Shown: positions 1 to 11,800, counted from the first letter of the stretch. The stretch: DNA of 21,629 nt from Mnemiopsis leidyi (GCA_000226015.1 JH153618.1:190084-211712), one strand, 5' to 3'. Notes: generated from the letters alone by a model not told the origin. Translations and numbers: made by a program.

Positions 1-240
1 GATGTAGCTGGAGGTGATGTAGCTGGAGGAGATGTAGCTGGAGGTGATGTAGCTGGAGGTGATGTAGCTGGAGGAGATGTAGCTGGAGGAGATGTAGCTG
101 GAGGAGATGTAGCTGGAGGAGATGTAGCTGGAGGAGATGTAGCTGGAGGAGATGTAGCTGGAGGAGATGTAGCTGGAGGATATGTAGCTGGAGGAGATGT
201 AGCTGAAGGTGATGTAGCTAGAGGAGATCTATCTGGACAG
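1..240. repeat. 15-bp tandem repeat at the left edge
   Basis: Fifteen units of gatgtagctggagg(a/t) follow one another without a gap, and a sixteenth, degenerate unit ends at 240. Units 13-16 carry the substitutions, so the right end is the decayed edge. The array runs off the window to the left. Because the period is a multiple of three, it translates as a five-residue repeat on either strand. Confidence 0.95.
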
Positions 241-285
241 GGACTAAAAACTTCCGGAGCTGTACTACCCTGCTCAGATATGGAG
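1..285 (+). CDS. Possible partial exon encoding DVAGG repeats (strand uncertain)
   Basis: Frame 1 of the plus strand is open from the first base and reads (Asp-Val-Ala-Gly-Gly)n, then a non-repeat stretch ending Cys-Ser-Asp-Met-Glu. An in-phase donor (gag|gtaagg) follows at 286. Without splicing the frame stays open to a TAA at 430-432. The minus strand is open as well: after an acceptor-like ...tgagcag it reads Gly-Ser-Thr-Ala-Pro-Glu and then (Pro-Pro-Ala-Thr-Ser)n, a mucin-like linker pattern. Either reading could be the true one. The protein family is not recognisable. The call as an exon rests on the period of three, the absence of stops and the adjacent splice signal. Confidence 0.35.
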
Positions 286-432
286 GTAAGGGAATCATTG
301 AACACCGAGTATCGCCTGCTGGGATCACTCTCGGCGACACTGGGAAATCCCAGCCATCCCAGAGCAGAAACGAGCCATCTCTTACAGTTCAAACAAAACA
401 TAGTACACGTAGACCGGTCTGTCGTGCAATAA

Positions 433-1667
433 CTTTAAAAGCGCTCTCATCAACGAGCAAAACAATACATAGCGCCAGAAGAAGAGGGAAGAGAGCCGGA
501 CCAAAGCCAGAGCAAACATGGGGCTGGAAAGTGCACAGCGCGGCTCGTAATTTGAGCTCGACTGCATTTTCGCTCTATAACGAGGTCTTAAAATCTCGTG
601 CTGAGTACTATATCAGGATACATGGTGAAATTTCTATGTTCTTCGATTGATTGTAAGCACTCTTTATCAGTTTAGTTGTTTTGAAATATTCAATTCGAAC
701 TTCGAAAAGCTAGCTAATAACAATGTTAATTCCAAGCAACTGCTTAGATGATCAAGTTTGTGCAGCTTCTAATGCTTTCACAAATGTGTTCGAAAATACA
801 CGTTATTGGATTGTAGACAGTGCTATGATCGTTCTTCTGAACACAAGAAAATTATTTTATCGTCAGAGTATCGAACAATATCAGCTTCTTTTTAAGAGCC
901 AAATTAACATTACAGTGTACATCGATGGCTTAAAAAACTCTTCTGTCTTATTATAACGAACTTAGCAACTTTTCGGATTTGACAAAATTTGATTTTTATT
1001 AATCGTAAAAAACAGTTGTGCGAACTAACCTTGACCGGTGCTACAGGACCATTATCTTGAGATTCAAACCGAGCTATAAGATGCCTAATTGACATTAATA
1101 CTAAAAAATATAGTAACAGTTGAAAACAAACTGAACTTTCAACCGAATCAATATCTCCAAGCATATCCGTTAATCCAAACGAGTATTTAAACAATTAAAA
1201 TGGACAAAAAATGTACGAGTCAACTACGGCTAGAGATGAAAGACTGGCACGTGTACAACGAAAACACTGAAAGTAGTAATGCATACCAAATACCTATTTT
1301 CCAAATACAACTCCATACATGGTAGGGTGTTGCGGAGAAAATTATTGAAATTCCACACTCAGAATTGCATAACATTGAGTAGTCATCTCTCTCAATACTA
1401 CTCAGTCTTAAGTTAAGATGACAAACGCAGATCGTTGTCTGCTATATGTTTTTCGGAATTCGTTTAAATTTATTATTAAGTTCGCCCGGATTTTAACGTT
1501 TCTACTCACTACTATGAGCAACATTGGCCAAATCAAGATAAAAAGAAACGACAATTTGGCGGTAAAAAACGACAATTTGGCGGTAAAAACAGTCAGTAGA
1601 CTCCACCCTCCAAGTCTGTGTTTCCCGTTCCGTAAATTAAGCGATACCAAGAAACAACAGATTGTGG
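433..1667. other. Non-coding stretch, nothing recognised
   Basis: The short open frames here (for example 723-956 plus and 910-1194 minus) have no recognisable protein pattern, no good splice context and AT-rich random-looking composition. No RNA gene or mobile element was seen. Confidence 0.5.
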
Positions 1668-1971
1668 GATTTTATTATTATTTTACTGTAGTCTTACTGT
1701 CTGTTATTATTGTCTATTATTTTACTGTAGTCTTCTGTCTGTTATTATTATTTTACTGTAGTCTTCTGTCTGTTATTATTGTATTATTTTACTGTAGTCT
1801 TCTGTCTGTTGTTATTATTATTTTACTGTAGTCTTCTGTCTGTTATTATTATTTTACTGTAGTCTTCTGTCTGTTATTATTGTATTATTTTACAGTAGTC
1901 TTCTGTCTGTTATTATTGTATTATTTTACAGTAGTCTTCTGTCTGTTATTATTGTATTATTTTACTGTAAT
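1668..1971. repeat. TTATT-rich minisatellite, unit about 30-36 bp
   Basis: About eight or nine copies of ttattatt(gtatta)ttttactgtagtcttctgtctg. Units differ by presence or absence of the gtatta block and by a C/T to A change (ttttacagtag). Each copy holds ttttactgtag, which resembles a 3' splice site, but no coding sequence follows. Confidence 0.9.
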
Positions 1972-3848
1972 TCTGAGATTCTTTCACAGATGTCCAGTAA
2001 CAACAAAAAGATAGAGCACTGAAAAGAGGAAGGCAAGTTTGCATGTTTAACCACACGTTTCGGCACTACAAGAAATGAAACACTGTCTCCTTCGATGAAA
2101 ATTTCTATATCAAAAGTTTAAACGAAAGCAAGCACATTGAGCCAAACTTGCTAAAAGTATAGAACAAAACATTGATAGTAAGTTAAAGCCGTGCGTGGTC
2201 TCGAACAACGAAACTGAAGGTTAAATCCGAAGCATTGAAAACTAAGGCATGGCCATGGCCCGTGCGCGCCCTGGAACAATTTAGCGAAGGTGTTCATCGT
2301 CATAACAAATCACATGGTTGAGGATTCCTAGAAACAGCTAGAAACTTGCTTCACGAGGTGCAAGTGAGGACGGTCTGTACATCTCATAACAAACACCTCA
2401 CAAAAATTACCAAACAATCTCACCTTACAGTGTCGTCCACACCAACTTGCTATCAGTGTAAAACCTATGTTCCCTACATTCACACCTGATCTCTTGTAAT
2501 TACTTATGTGTTCACCGCTCCCTTACTTGGGAGACCAAATTATTGAGCGTGCGTATTCGAAATTTTAAATTAATACTCAAACAAGCATAGTAAAACTATA
2601 AACTCTGCCAAGATCAAAACGGATAGAATGTAAAGAAGGAAGAATGATGAGAAAGTTTTGATCAACCACCTGGCAACCGCACACATGATGTACTCGACTG
2701 TAGTAGATCTCAACAATTAACTACGACCTATAACTATTACTACACGAAAATTGTACAACAAGAGAAATTTTAGAGTATACAAACTGGAGCAAATTTGTAG
2801 TTGAGCAGACGCTGATCAGTTAAAACAAAACAAAAGTTGGTCGTTAGCAGATAGGAGGAACGTAGCAAAGTCTCGTTGTCATGGTTACTCACTTACTCAC
2901 AAGCTTACACGAGTCACGAGCACTCTCAAAATGCTTACAAAAATCAGGGAAATTTCTCAAAATGTTTCTCAAAAAGCAAAATCGGTAAAACAGGGAAAGT
3001 CTGACAGCGTATGTCTCGTGACACCGGCCTAACAGTAATCAATAGGCTGGCAACAATGGAGCTGGTGGTGGAGTAAAGAGGAGATATCAAGGACGTATAT
3101 TCAGTGCAAGTGTTGGGATTTCCTCACCATGTAAGGTTTCGTAGAGCAACACAACACCGGTCTCGCAACCGCCACACAATTGAGCCATTGTTTTGCCTAA
3201 CTGATATTATTCGAGCAACGGGCATCTCCTACCCGGCCTTTTCATGGGTGGAGGTCATTACTGTGTTAATGACGGATAACGTAAACCTATCTAATTTAGG
3301 ATAATCTCTCAGAGCGGGAGGTAGGATGAAGAAGACGTGGGTATGACTGAATCTACATTTACCAGCCAGTCAGCCTACAAACTGTGTCAGATAACAGTGG
3401 GTGCTGACTGCTGATGACAGAATACTCACAACCTCCCTCCTACAGTCTTAACCTCAAACTCTCCGACAAATCCAACTTATAACTAGCTCGCAATATCAGC
3501 ATGTATACGCCAAGTAATTTTGTTATCGTCCTCTAGGTTGAACCCATTGATCAACGAGAATAATATCCCTCAGAAAATAAATTAACAGTATATAAACAGT
3601 ATATAAACAATACACTCACATGCTTGGCAAGTTCATTGAGCCTCGTTACCATGGAATCCACGATGAGCGTCGTGATCTTTGTCTCAGCTTGAAGCATACA
3701 TTTTCTGCAGAAAGGTAAATCTTGATTAGAAACTATCAGAGTCGTCTTCTAACGGGTAAATCTTAATGAAATATTGGGATCCACGTGGCGTTATATGTGG
3801 TATTGGCATGTGACCTGAGTTGGAGGAACGCAGGTAGTATGAGGTGGG
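1972..3848. other. Non-coding stretch, nothing recognised
   Basis: No supported gene. The 66-codon frame at 3104-3304 has no recognisable motif or splice context. A degenerate X-box-like site, gttgtcatggttac, lies at 2875-2888 and recurs identically at 15411-15424. Confidence 0.45.
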
Positions 3849-3967
3849 ACAATGTACAATGTACAATGTACAATGTACAATGTACAATGTATAATGTACA
3901 ATGTACAATGTACAATGTATAATGTACAATGTACAATGTACAATGTACAATGTACAATGTACAATGT
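3849..3967. repeat. 7-bp tandem repeat (acaatgt), 17 units
   Basis: Seventeen exact-length copies of acaatgt, two of them changed to ataatgt. The overlapping minus-strand reading frames (repeating Tyr-Ile-Val-His-Cys-Thr-Leu) are products of the repeat and not a gene. The same acaatgt word forms the arms of hairpins at 18801-18848. Confidence 0.95.
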
Positions 3968-5328
3968 CATCTTTGTCGACGTCGGAAAAAAGTGGTTTTA
4001 AAAAAATAGAAAAGCCAAAAACGCCCAAAATTTAGGCGATTTATACTCCATTGCTGTTGCTTCATTTAAGCTTCATAAATTATGAAAATGCAATATTTTC
4101 AACTAAATTTGTTGTGCGATTGGTTTTTAGGAGATTTAAAAAAAGTGTATTATTTGACAAGATAGGAAGAGCGGGTATAATCGTCAAGGTAACCATGGTA
4201 ACGTACTTAACTGGGGTCTGAATGGTCCAACCAGCACGTGAAACATTAAAATTCGTCAAATAACCAGCCACCTTGCTTGGTTTAGTCTCACAAAACTTAC
4301 ATGTTCGCATATGCACGAAGATCGTAAATTTTCACGAAAATATAAGCCACAAGCTAAACTCATGCATAAAGTCAACCCGCACTTTTTAAAACGATCGACC
4401 AGGCTCTAGTAACTTAGGGATTGCACCTGTGTTTTCCGTATATGTAAGAGATTTCACGAGCAGGAAACGTCGTTGCTTTCAGCGTTGAACTTTTCTAAAA
4501 CCATGACCATATAAGGAAAAGTTTCTGAGGAAGATCAAATCATGAAATGGCGCAGTGGTGGGTTGTACTTATTAGAAATTTGAGGTTACGGACCGACCGG
4601 AAATTCTGGATGAAATGATTATTGGTTTTAAGCCGGGTGCTTATAAAAAAAAACTTGGCCGAGGACAAAAATTGATTTAGATTTTCCGCTAACAAATTGA
4701 AAGTTGGTAAATTCATGAAACCGTTACCACGGCGACCACAAAGAAAATCTTGGGTCAAGAAAAATCTCTCAAAGACACGAAGAAACGCATCAAAATATCT
4801 CATACAACCCCACACACACACAACAGGCTTGATACAAACATATGTGTATATGCATCTGGTCGGGTACTGTTTTCTAGGAGCTGACAAAGCATGACAATAG
4901 AGAATACAGTTGAAATGTCGTGTTGTTGAGACTGTCCGCTGATACACTCACCCTGTCAACAAGTAGCTCTCCTATAAAACAATACTCTGATCTGTTCCTG
5001 TAGGTGGCAGTTCTACAGCGCAGCAGAATTTATCTGTTTCTGCCGATCTGAACGGTGCTGTTTCAAACAGCTAAGAAGTGAGACATAAGGAACTTCATAG
5101 AACAGTAGGATTTTAATCCCAGTCATGCTTATCAAACTCTTGCCAAACCTCCACCTACTGGACAATGTACCTCAGTCCTCTCTGCACCTGGATCTCGCTA
5201 ATAGCTCCATACCTGGATCAGAACATTGCAGATTCGGTGGCTGGGTGATTAGCTAGCACTCTGATAATGTCTTGGCAGGCCGGATCAGGCAATCCAGGTG
5301 GCTCGGATAACCTTTATCACCTTTGGAT
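3968..5328. other. Spacer upstream of the bHLH gene, no gene recognised
   Basis: The short frames at 4080-4316, 4540-4947 and 4697-4894 overlap on opposite strands and show no family pattern. The only structured element is a perfect X-box palindrome at 4189-4202. Confidence 0.45.
4189..4202. promoter_or_regulatory. X-box (RFX-type) palindrome
   Basis: The sequence gtaaccatggtaac fits the RFX consensus GTNRCC-N(0-3)-RGYAAC on both strands. RFX proteins bind such sites in promoters of cilium genes. Copies are common in this window as part of a repeat, so binding is an inference. Confidence 0.35.
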
Positions 5329-5376
5329 CACGTGACCAATCAACAACTGTAGTTACACAGTACTCGGTTCCACGTG
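5329..5376 (+). promoter_or_regulatory. CACGTG and CCAAT elements upstream of the bHLH gene
   Basis: A CACGTG E-box at 5329-5334 is followed at once by CCAAT (5336-5340), and a second CACGTG lies at 5371-5376. They sit about 260-310 bases before the first ATG, a fitting place for a promoter. No TATA box was seen nearer the gene. CACGTG is read by bHLH-zipper factors such as USF, MYC or TFE types. Confidence 0.35.
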
Positions 5377-5636
5377 TAATTAACTGAGTCTGATTGACAC
5401 AGGTAGGTAATTACACGGCCAGATAGGAACAAGTGTGTATTGCTTGAAGATTGGCCATGGTTCCAGTATGCGAAATAAGCTTGCTTGACAATAAATTCGT
5501 TACGGCTAATACTTAAACCTGGAAGAGGAAAATTACGGCAATCTTGTTTTGATTTACCAAACAGTACCGCAGTTTACGTTTCTTGAGAACTTTTTCCTTT
5601 CTTAATCACCAAAAGCAGAAGTACTATTGCCGGAAA

Positions 5637-7423
5637 ATGATGCAGCCCTGTCTATCACCGTTCTCTGAGAACACTGCCCTGAGAGATCCTCTGTATACCA
5701 ACACGGGGATTGTTTCCCGATCTCATCATCCTGGCAATCTTGGGCACCATCACGGTAACCTTGGCAACCAACCTAGAAACCATGGTAACCATTCTGTAAA
5801 CCTTGGTAACCACTCTGGTAATCTAGATAACAACACGATGGTCATGAGGCACCCTCTATCTGCCCCGGCCGCTCTTAACAACCCTATGTGTGACGTCACT
5901 ACACCAGGATTCAACAGTCCAACCCCAACTAGCTCAGGTTAGTTTCTAGATGGCACCGCTTTATTGGGTGTGTCAGGATACAAACTTAACTCTCAAACTG
6001 ACAGAACTAGCCACCCACCACGCAGGAGCCATTTGGTTTCGAGTAGTGACTAAACAAAAACAAATGTGAAATTGTTGGTATTACTGACAGTGTTAGTGAT
6101 ACCATGGTTACTTACAGTGTTAGTGATACCATGGTTACTAACAGTGTTAGTGATACCATGATTACGAACAATGTTAGTTGATACAATGGTAACCAACAGA
6201 GTTACTGCTAATGTTACCTAGTTACCATGGTAACCAACAGTGTTACTGCTAATGTTACCTAGTTACCATGGTAACCAACAGTGTTACTGCTAGTGTTACC
6301 TAGTTACCATGGTAACCAACAGTGTTACTGCTAGTTTCACCTAGTTACCATGGTAACCAACAGTGTTACTACTAGTGTTACCATGATTACCAACATTGTT
6401 ACCATCAGGTTTGCAGCACTTCTCCTTCAGCCCGAGTAACGTGGAGAACCTACCACCGTCTCTGAACTACCAGCCAGGTTCCTACCCTCCCCCTCTCCCT
6501 GGCTCTTGGACTCCTGGTAATCAGCACCTACCAGACAAGCGGCTTGTTGTCAATGCTAGACAGAGGTTAGAGTTGTAGATGCGGATGTAGATGTGGATGT
6601 AGATATGAAAAGGAGGATGTTGCTGTAGATATAGAACAAGATGTACCTGTGGAAACCAGAAGAAGATTTTTATGTTGATTTACAGGTTTCATGTCGTTGC
6701 AAAGAACAGGCCGTGACCAGTTCTTAAGGCCTCAATCCAATACCATATAACTTTCCACAAAAATTCCACTAACTGAAGTTCTCCACAGAAGTAGAGTACA
6801 GAACATGAACGAGGCGTTTAAAATGTTGAAGGAGAAAGTTCCTGGTTTGAACGACGAAGACAAGAACTTCAGCAAGTTGGAGGTTTTACAGTGTACTATA
6901 TCCTACCTTCAACATCTCTACAAGGTATAGGGCATAAATCTTTCTTAATTTTACGCGAATAGAAGATCACATAGACGATCCGCATAATTCATGGCCACTG
7001 AGTAACAATCCAAATACTATCCTTACACAAATCCACGTGAATTGATTTTTATGATTTCTCTTTCAATCAAATCATTAAAAACAGCGTAAAAAGCCCGCCC
7101 CGCAATAATTCCGTACTACAAAACTACCACAAAGTACTACAAAACTACTACAAAACTACCACAAAGTACTACAAAACTACTACAAAACTACTAAAAACTA
7201 CTACAAAACTACTACGAAACTACTATTCTATCCAAACAGCTGACAAAGTTCATGTTTGCAGGTGCTGGGAATAGACTGCAGTAATTACAGTAGGAGACCG
7301 CACGTTAAAGAACGTGTACAGCAGCTGGAGAAGCGGTTCGTGGTGCACGGCGGGGACGTGAAGAAGAGAGGTTCCAAACGGTCAAGGACAGAGAGAGATG
7401 ATGAGTTCATAGAACCGTACTGA
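5637..7423 (+). CDS. Group A bHLH transcription factor, complete four-exon gene
   Basis: Exons 5637-5937, 6409-6565, 6789-6924 and 7262-7423 join to 251 codons. Introns start gttagt, gttaga and gtatag and end atcag, cacag and tgcag, with phases 1, 2 and 0 that all agree. Residues about 35-70 are Gly/Asn/His-rich. The bHLH domain spans about 145-201: a basic region VNARQRSRV split by intron 2, helix 1 NMNEAFKMLKEKVP, a loop, and helix 2 SKLEVLQCTISYLQHLYKVL split from its end by intron 3. A basic C-terminal tail (KKRGSKRSRTER) follows. Such proteins bind E-box DNA in the nucleus as dimers, usually with an E-protein, and control cell fate. Oddly, the Glu of the usual NARER motif is Gln here (residue 152). 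The start was taken at the MM pair at 5637. The frame is open further upstream to an acceptor-like ttaccaaacag at 5564, so an earlier exon is possible. The subfamily is not certain. Confidence 0.85.
5755..5828 (+). repeat. Coding X-box-like repeat in bHLH exon 1
   Basis: The Gly-Asn-Leu-Gly-Asn stretch is written with repeated ggtaac/ggcaac/aaccatgg words. Its first copy, gtaaccttggcaac at 5755-5768, is a perfect match to the RFX X-box consensus. The same word builds the minisatellite in the next intron. Confidence 0.6.
6086..6390. repeat. Minisatellite with X-box palindromes in bHLH intron 1
   Basis: Two linked arrays. The first (about 6086-6190) repeats a roughly 27-bp unit, agtgttagtgataccatggttact. 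The second repeats a 41-bp unit containing gttaccatggtaacc, a perfect palindrome, at 6221, 6262, 6303 and 6344, spaced exactly 41 bases apart. The array ends just before the exon 2 acceptor at 6408. Confidence 0.9.
7113..7224. repeat. ACTAC-rich degenerate tandem repeat in bHLH intron 3
   Basis: Repeats of actacaaaactac(c/t)acaaagt, with a purine-rich top strand and period near 10-21 bases. It lies 37 bases before the exon 4 acceptor. Confidence 0.8.
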
Positions 7424-8042
7424 GGTTGGGGCACTTCTTGCACGTGCAGGATTGAGCGTGGCACAGAAACGCAGCAAGAAAATCAACCGCAAGGTGGGAA
7501 TGGAGTTAAGAGGAATTTTGTGTTCTTAACTCTCGATCCAAGAACTACGACGAGTTTTCATTGACGAGGTAAAATAGTTGAGAGTATTTGACAACTTGAC
7601 AGATCGAGGAAGTGTTTGCCCGGAAGAAAATGCAACAATTTCTAAAATTGTATTGGACTATCTAGCAAATTGTTGATCTTATAAGCGGTGGTACGATTCT
7701 TTTCAATTCAATCTCTTTTTGTATTTCATTGTGCTGAATATTGTCATTGTATTGTAGTATGCTGACTATTGTTTTCTTCAATAGTATGTCATGCTTGTAT
7801 ACTGTATTAGTATAAAACGATAGAAATGGGGCAGAGCTCATTCTCGCCCAATTAGTTTAGTATGGTATCGTATTTCTAAAAGTCAAAAGCTTCGCGCACG
7901 TCACAATCTGTACATTGTGATGCGGTAAAGCATGTCGTGATGCTAACAGTAATTAACTGCATTAATCGTAATTAAAGAGATAAAGTGACGACGAAAACGC
8001 CCACACAATTCACGGAAAGATGCAGTAGAGCGGGGGAGGTGC
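7424..8042. other. 3' flank of the bHLH gene
   Basis: Presumed 3' untranslated and intergenic DNA. No AATAAA was seen close behind the stop at 7423; the first clear ones lie beyond 8280, so the transcript end is not defined. No other gene seen. Confidence 0.4.
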
Positions 8043-8133
8043 ATGCAAATAGTGAGGGTACAGACACACCCTCACGTGTGTCACGTGACTGCCTCACTCT
8101 TTTTGATTGGTCCAGCTCACCGAGTCACGTGAC
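8043..8133. promoter_or_regulatory. Dense CACGTG / CCAAT / octamer cluster
   Basis: In 91 bases there are an octamer ATGCAAAT (8043-8050), CACGTG at 8073-8078, the 10-bp palindrome GTCACGTGAC at 8080-8089 and again at 8124-8133, and an inverted CCAAT (attgg, 8106-8110) between the last two. GTCACGTGAC is the form bound by TFE/MITF-type factors (CLEAR element), and ATGCAAAT is the POU octamer. The cluster lies between the 3' ends of two convergent genes, so it does not belong to an obvious promoter. Confidence 0.5.
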
Positions 8134-8804
8134 CCATGTCCTCTAGTCTAGATAATACCTTTTACAGCAAAAATTCAAAAAATAGATCGCGCGTTCCAAA
8201 AGAGCTTTTAAATGAGCAGCGGAATTTTTGACCGTATTAGGTATGGAATTGAGGTATTATTGAGCCATTATATTTCATTGGAGTTGCGTAACTGAGTTTC
8301 TCGATAAAAAGGTAAAATAAAAGCAAGGTGGACAGGCCATACAATAAACAGCTCTCGACTCTCCTAATTGATGCGGGTCGCTATCTCCTCATAAGTCACA
8401 TTTCTGTCAATAAGAAGACAGGGGGAAGGACACAAGGCCTACACAACGCCCGGGGTTTGTCATGCTCATATTAATGAGCACTTCAACAGTATAATGACGT
8501 AGACGTGACCCTAAAGTATAGCATATAATAATGCACTTCTGTACTGATCACTACGTCCCTTAGTCAAAACTATAATTACTAGAAGTATAGTCTAATGCAC
8601 TTCTGTATTGATCGCTACGCCCTTAGTCAAAACCCAAATTATTGTGATTGCCGGACGACGAATTGTTGAGCTCTAAACGTTGAAAGTTAGAATCACAACC
8701 GTATTTTCACCAGAAACCATATAACACGTGCAATTTCTTATCGTTAAAGTTACATAACAACTTTTACACCTTAAATGTTTTCAGCAGATTGATGCTGTAA
8801 CCAC
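8134..8804. other. Intergenic stretch between convergent genes
   Basis: No coding sequence recognised. It contains one imperfect direct repeat (8529-8633). Confidence 0.4.
8529..8633. repeat. Imperfect direct repeat, 41-42 bp
   Basis: Copies at 8529-8570 and 8593-8633, both taatgcacttctgta(c/t)tgatc..., differ at three or four places and one single-base gap. They are separated by 22 bases. No terminal inverted repeat or target duplication was found that would identify a mobile element. Confidence 0.75.
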
Positions 8805-11800
8805 CTACCCAACTATAAGAGTGAGCTCGTGATGGAAGCTCTTGTACAATGACCCATACACTGCATCTTCGCTTATTCTACACGTGCTCTCGCAGTACTC
8901 TGAAATGTGGGATATCTGATGGCGGAACACGTTAGCAAGGTTGATGACAATGAAAAAGGACGATAACTTCGGACTAGCGAACAGGTGAAATGAAAGGAGA
9001 AGGACGCTTACTCTGGCTACTTTTCTTGGAGTCTTCATTGATCATCAGTTTAGGAACAGTCTTTTCAATGACATTGTAGTACATACTAGACAGTTGGGCC
9101 AGCTCTTCGTTAACCTAGAACAAATGATGAATGTTGTCACAATAGTAGCTTCAGTGAGCGACATGTGATAGGAAACTTACATTCAACTCATCATGACTTA
9201 ATGAAGAGCCCCCTCCTACCGTAGTTTGATTTCATTATAATGAGGCCATGATAATGAGGGAAATTTTCTCACGATGTCCGAGACGTTCTTGGCGGTTTTT
9301 CTGTAGACATCAGAGTTTGCAGCACTGGTGTAAATCTTGGTACGGTGTGTGTCTGCTTTCTCGTGTAACAGGTGCATCAACTGTGGGGGTTGTAAGAGTG
9401 ATTGTGCTTCATAATAACTTACTTGTGAAGTAATCTTAAAACAAAGCGTTAAAATTCACATGCTAGTCAGCTAGTATATTGCTTTAAGGGGAACAAAGCG
9501 AGGAAAAGCAAAAATTTCGAAAAATAACAAGACAAACTGTTCGTTACCTGATAACATTTTTCTGCTTCTTTCAGTAGGTCGAGTCCCTCTTTCTTCTTCT
9601 GAATAAACTCCTCTCCCCTTCTTCCTTGAGCTTTTGTCAAGTTATCGTACAGATTGACAACCGCTTTGTCCAGTTGCTGAAATAAGAAAAATTGTAACGA
9701 AAAATAATCAGATTGAAATCTAACTCTTGAAGAGGGTTACTCGTTTAATAAAATGATATTGATTCTTAAAAGAAAGTTAGATTGAATTAACCTGCGTTTT
9801 ATCAACAAGTTTCTCCATGTCCGTCCTTAATCCAATTCCATCGTTTTGGTTAAACTTTTTAAGATCACATGAATTTCAATGAGTTCTAAAATAATACTAC
9901 CCGACTAACTTAACAGAACAACGAATAATTTAAAATAAATTGGATATTTTATGTTGCAAATTAAAGATATAAAGTATGATTTTTTCAGAAGATAGATGAT
10001 AGATTGTGAATATCGGGCTTTTTTTCTAACAACACCTAATTCAAAGAAATGGGCCAACAACGAGGGTTGGTTGGTTGGCTAAGGGTCAGGGTATGGAGAA
10101 AAAATGAGTTAACAAAATTGTCTTGAGGTTAAAGTCCGTCCAAACCTAGCAACTAATAATCTTCATCGCAAACTCCAATGAGTTATAAAGGCCCGTAAAA
10201 CCAATAAATGGATTGTAAAACTAAGAACCAACTAAATGACAAAATGGAACATCAACTTAGTGGTAGCCATTACAAAAGAGGGAGAAGCGACAAGTGAGGA
10301 GATCGTACACTGGGTATACTTGATTAGAGGCAGGGCCATACCACCTGTTCTCGTCTCTCTATTTATCTCAAATAATGCGACCATGAAATTCAAGACCGCC
10401 CCTGTATGAGGGATATGGGCAGCTAGCGTTCCTCTCAAAATTACAACATGTTGGTGTATGAATTTGTTAGGTGAGTCGGGCTACAGAATGTGTTGGTTAA
10501 ACGTGTGTTAAATGCGAACATATGGACTGAAATATAATATGGACTGACAGGCGATGCCGCAGTTGGATAGTCCTCGACTATTCTGTAGAAACTCGAAACA
10601 TGGAGTATTCGTCACGTGACATCTAGTACCTACCTTACCTACCCTGAAGTAGGAAATTAAAATTGCACAAGAATTAAAAACAATTCAAAAAAATGTTGAA
10701 TCGTGATCCTAATTCTAATCTGATGTGACACAATTTTCCACGGATCACACATCAATTATCAATTATCACATTTATCGGCCTCAATTTTAAGCCTCGTCTT
10801 ACTTCGGTATTCTTTAAACTCCAGATCATTTTTTTATATCCTTTTCCAAACTTTCAATGCATTATTTCGTTCACAATCTTGTTGCAAAGTGGCTCTAAAT
10901 GTTCACATCCAAATTATGCAGCAACATTTTCATCGAAATTGAAAATACAGTTTGATTATGTGTTTTAGTTTATTTAAAGTTATTGGGCCCTAAACAAGTG
11001 TTTCGATCTCACATGGTGGTTTTCGAATTTTCTGCAGCTTTATAACAAATAAGTTGGAACTTAATCTAATCCAATGAACTACAATAAACTACAATAAACT
11101 CCAATAAACTATTAAACTAGTGTCAGAAAGTAAATAGCTTGATCAAGTCTGGCAAACAGTAGCGGGGAAATAGAACATACTCACTACTCAGGTCACCATT
11201 AGGACAGACTTGGTTGTAGCCTGTACCTAGAACAACATAATGTTCTTCCTACTTCTTAACAATAATCGTCAGCACATACATTATCACGTTGAAATTACTT
11301 AGCTGTACAAATAAAAATAGGTGGGTAAGATGACGTCTGAGTCATTAGTAAAATCAAGCAGATATGATTGCTCAAGTAAATTGTCTTTAGAAAGTCCGTA
11401 AAATGAAATCAAATAAGTGACAATCCATCATTTGTAGACTTTTTGATACTCTGCCAACATCTTGAAAACTATATCGATATTTGGTTTTATTGCCTTATAG
11501 TTATTACCCAATTATAATCCTATAGTGGAAGTATCCTAGCTCTAATTATTCATCCAATCGAAAAACTAACAGTGTCAACCAATCATTTGGACAAATCTTA
11601 TGTCCATTGTAGCAGGGTTTAATTACTTAACCTTTTATGGTGCTTAACACTCTTTTTACCTTGTGTGCTGGCTCGGTTGTTGGCTCAGTTATCATAAACC
11701 TAAAAGTCCAAAGCTGATGATCTATATGATACAGTCCAATGCTTTTATTGAGCACCTATATTACCTACGTATTATCTAGTGATTTATAGAATACAGCAAC

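Noticed and set aside
1668..1971. CRISPR-like array
   Set aside because: Contiguous repeats without unique spacers in eukaryotic DNA; an ordinary minisatellite.
3726..4028. Minus-strand frames with repeating YIVHCTL
   Set aside because: Product of the 7-bp acaatgt array.
5583..5636. Start of the bHLH protein at TTG 5583
   Set aside because: Animal genes start at ATG; the MM pair at 5637 is the first in frame. The upstream open stretch is noted only as a possible spliced extension.
8805..9038. A continuous 77-codon minus-strand gene
   Set aside because: Only the last 95 bases fit as an exon, joined in phase to the exon at 9114-9012; the rest reads as intron with a good acceptor at 8900.
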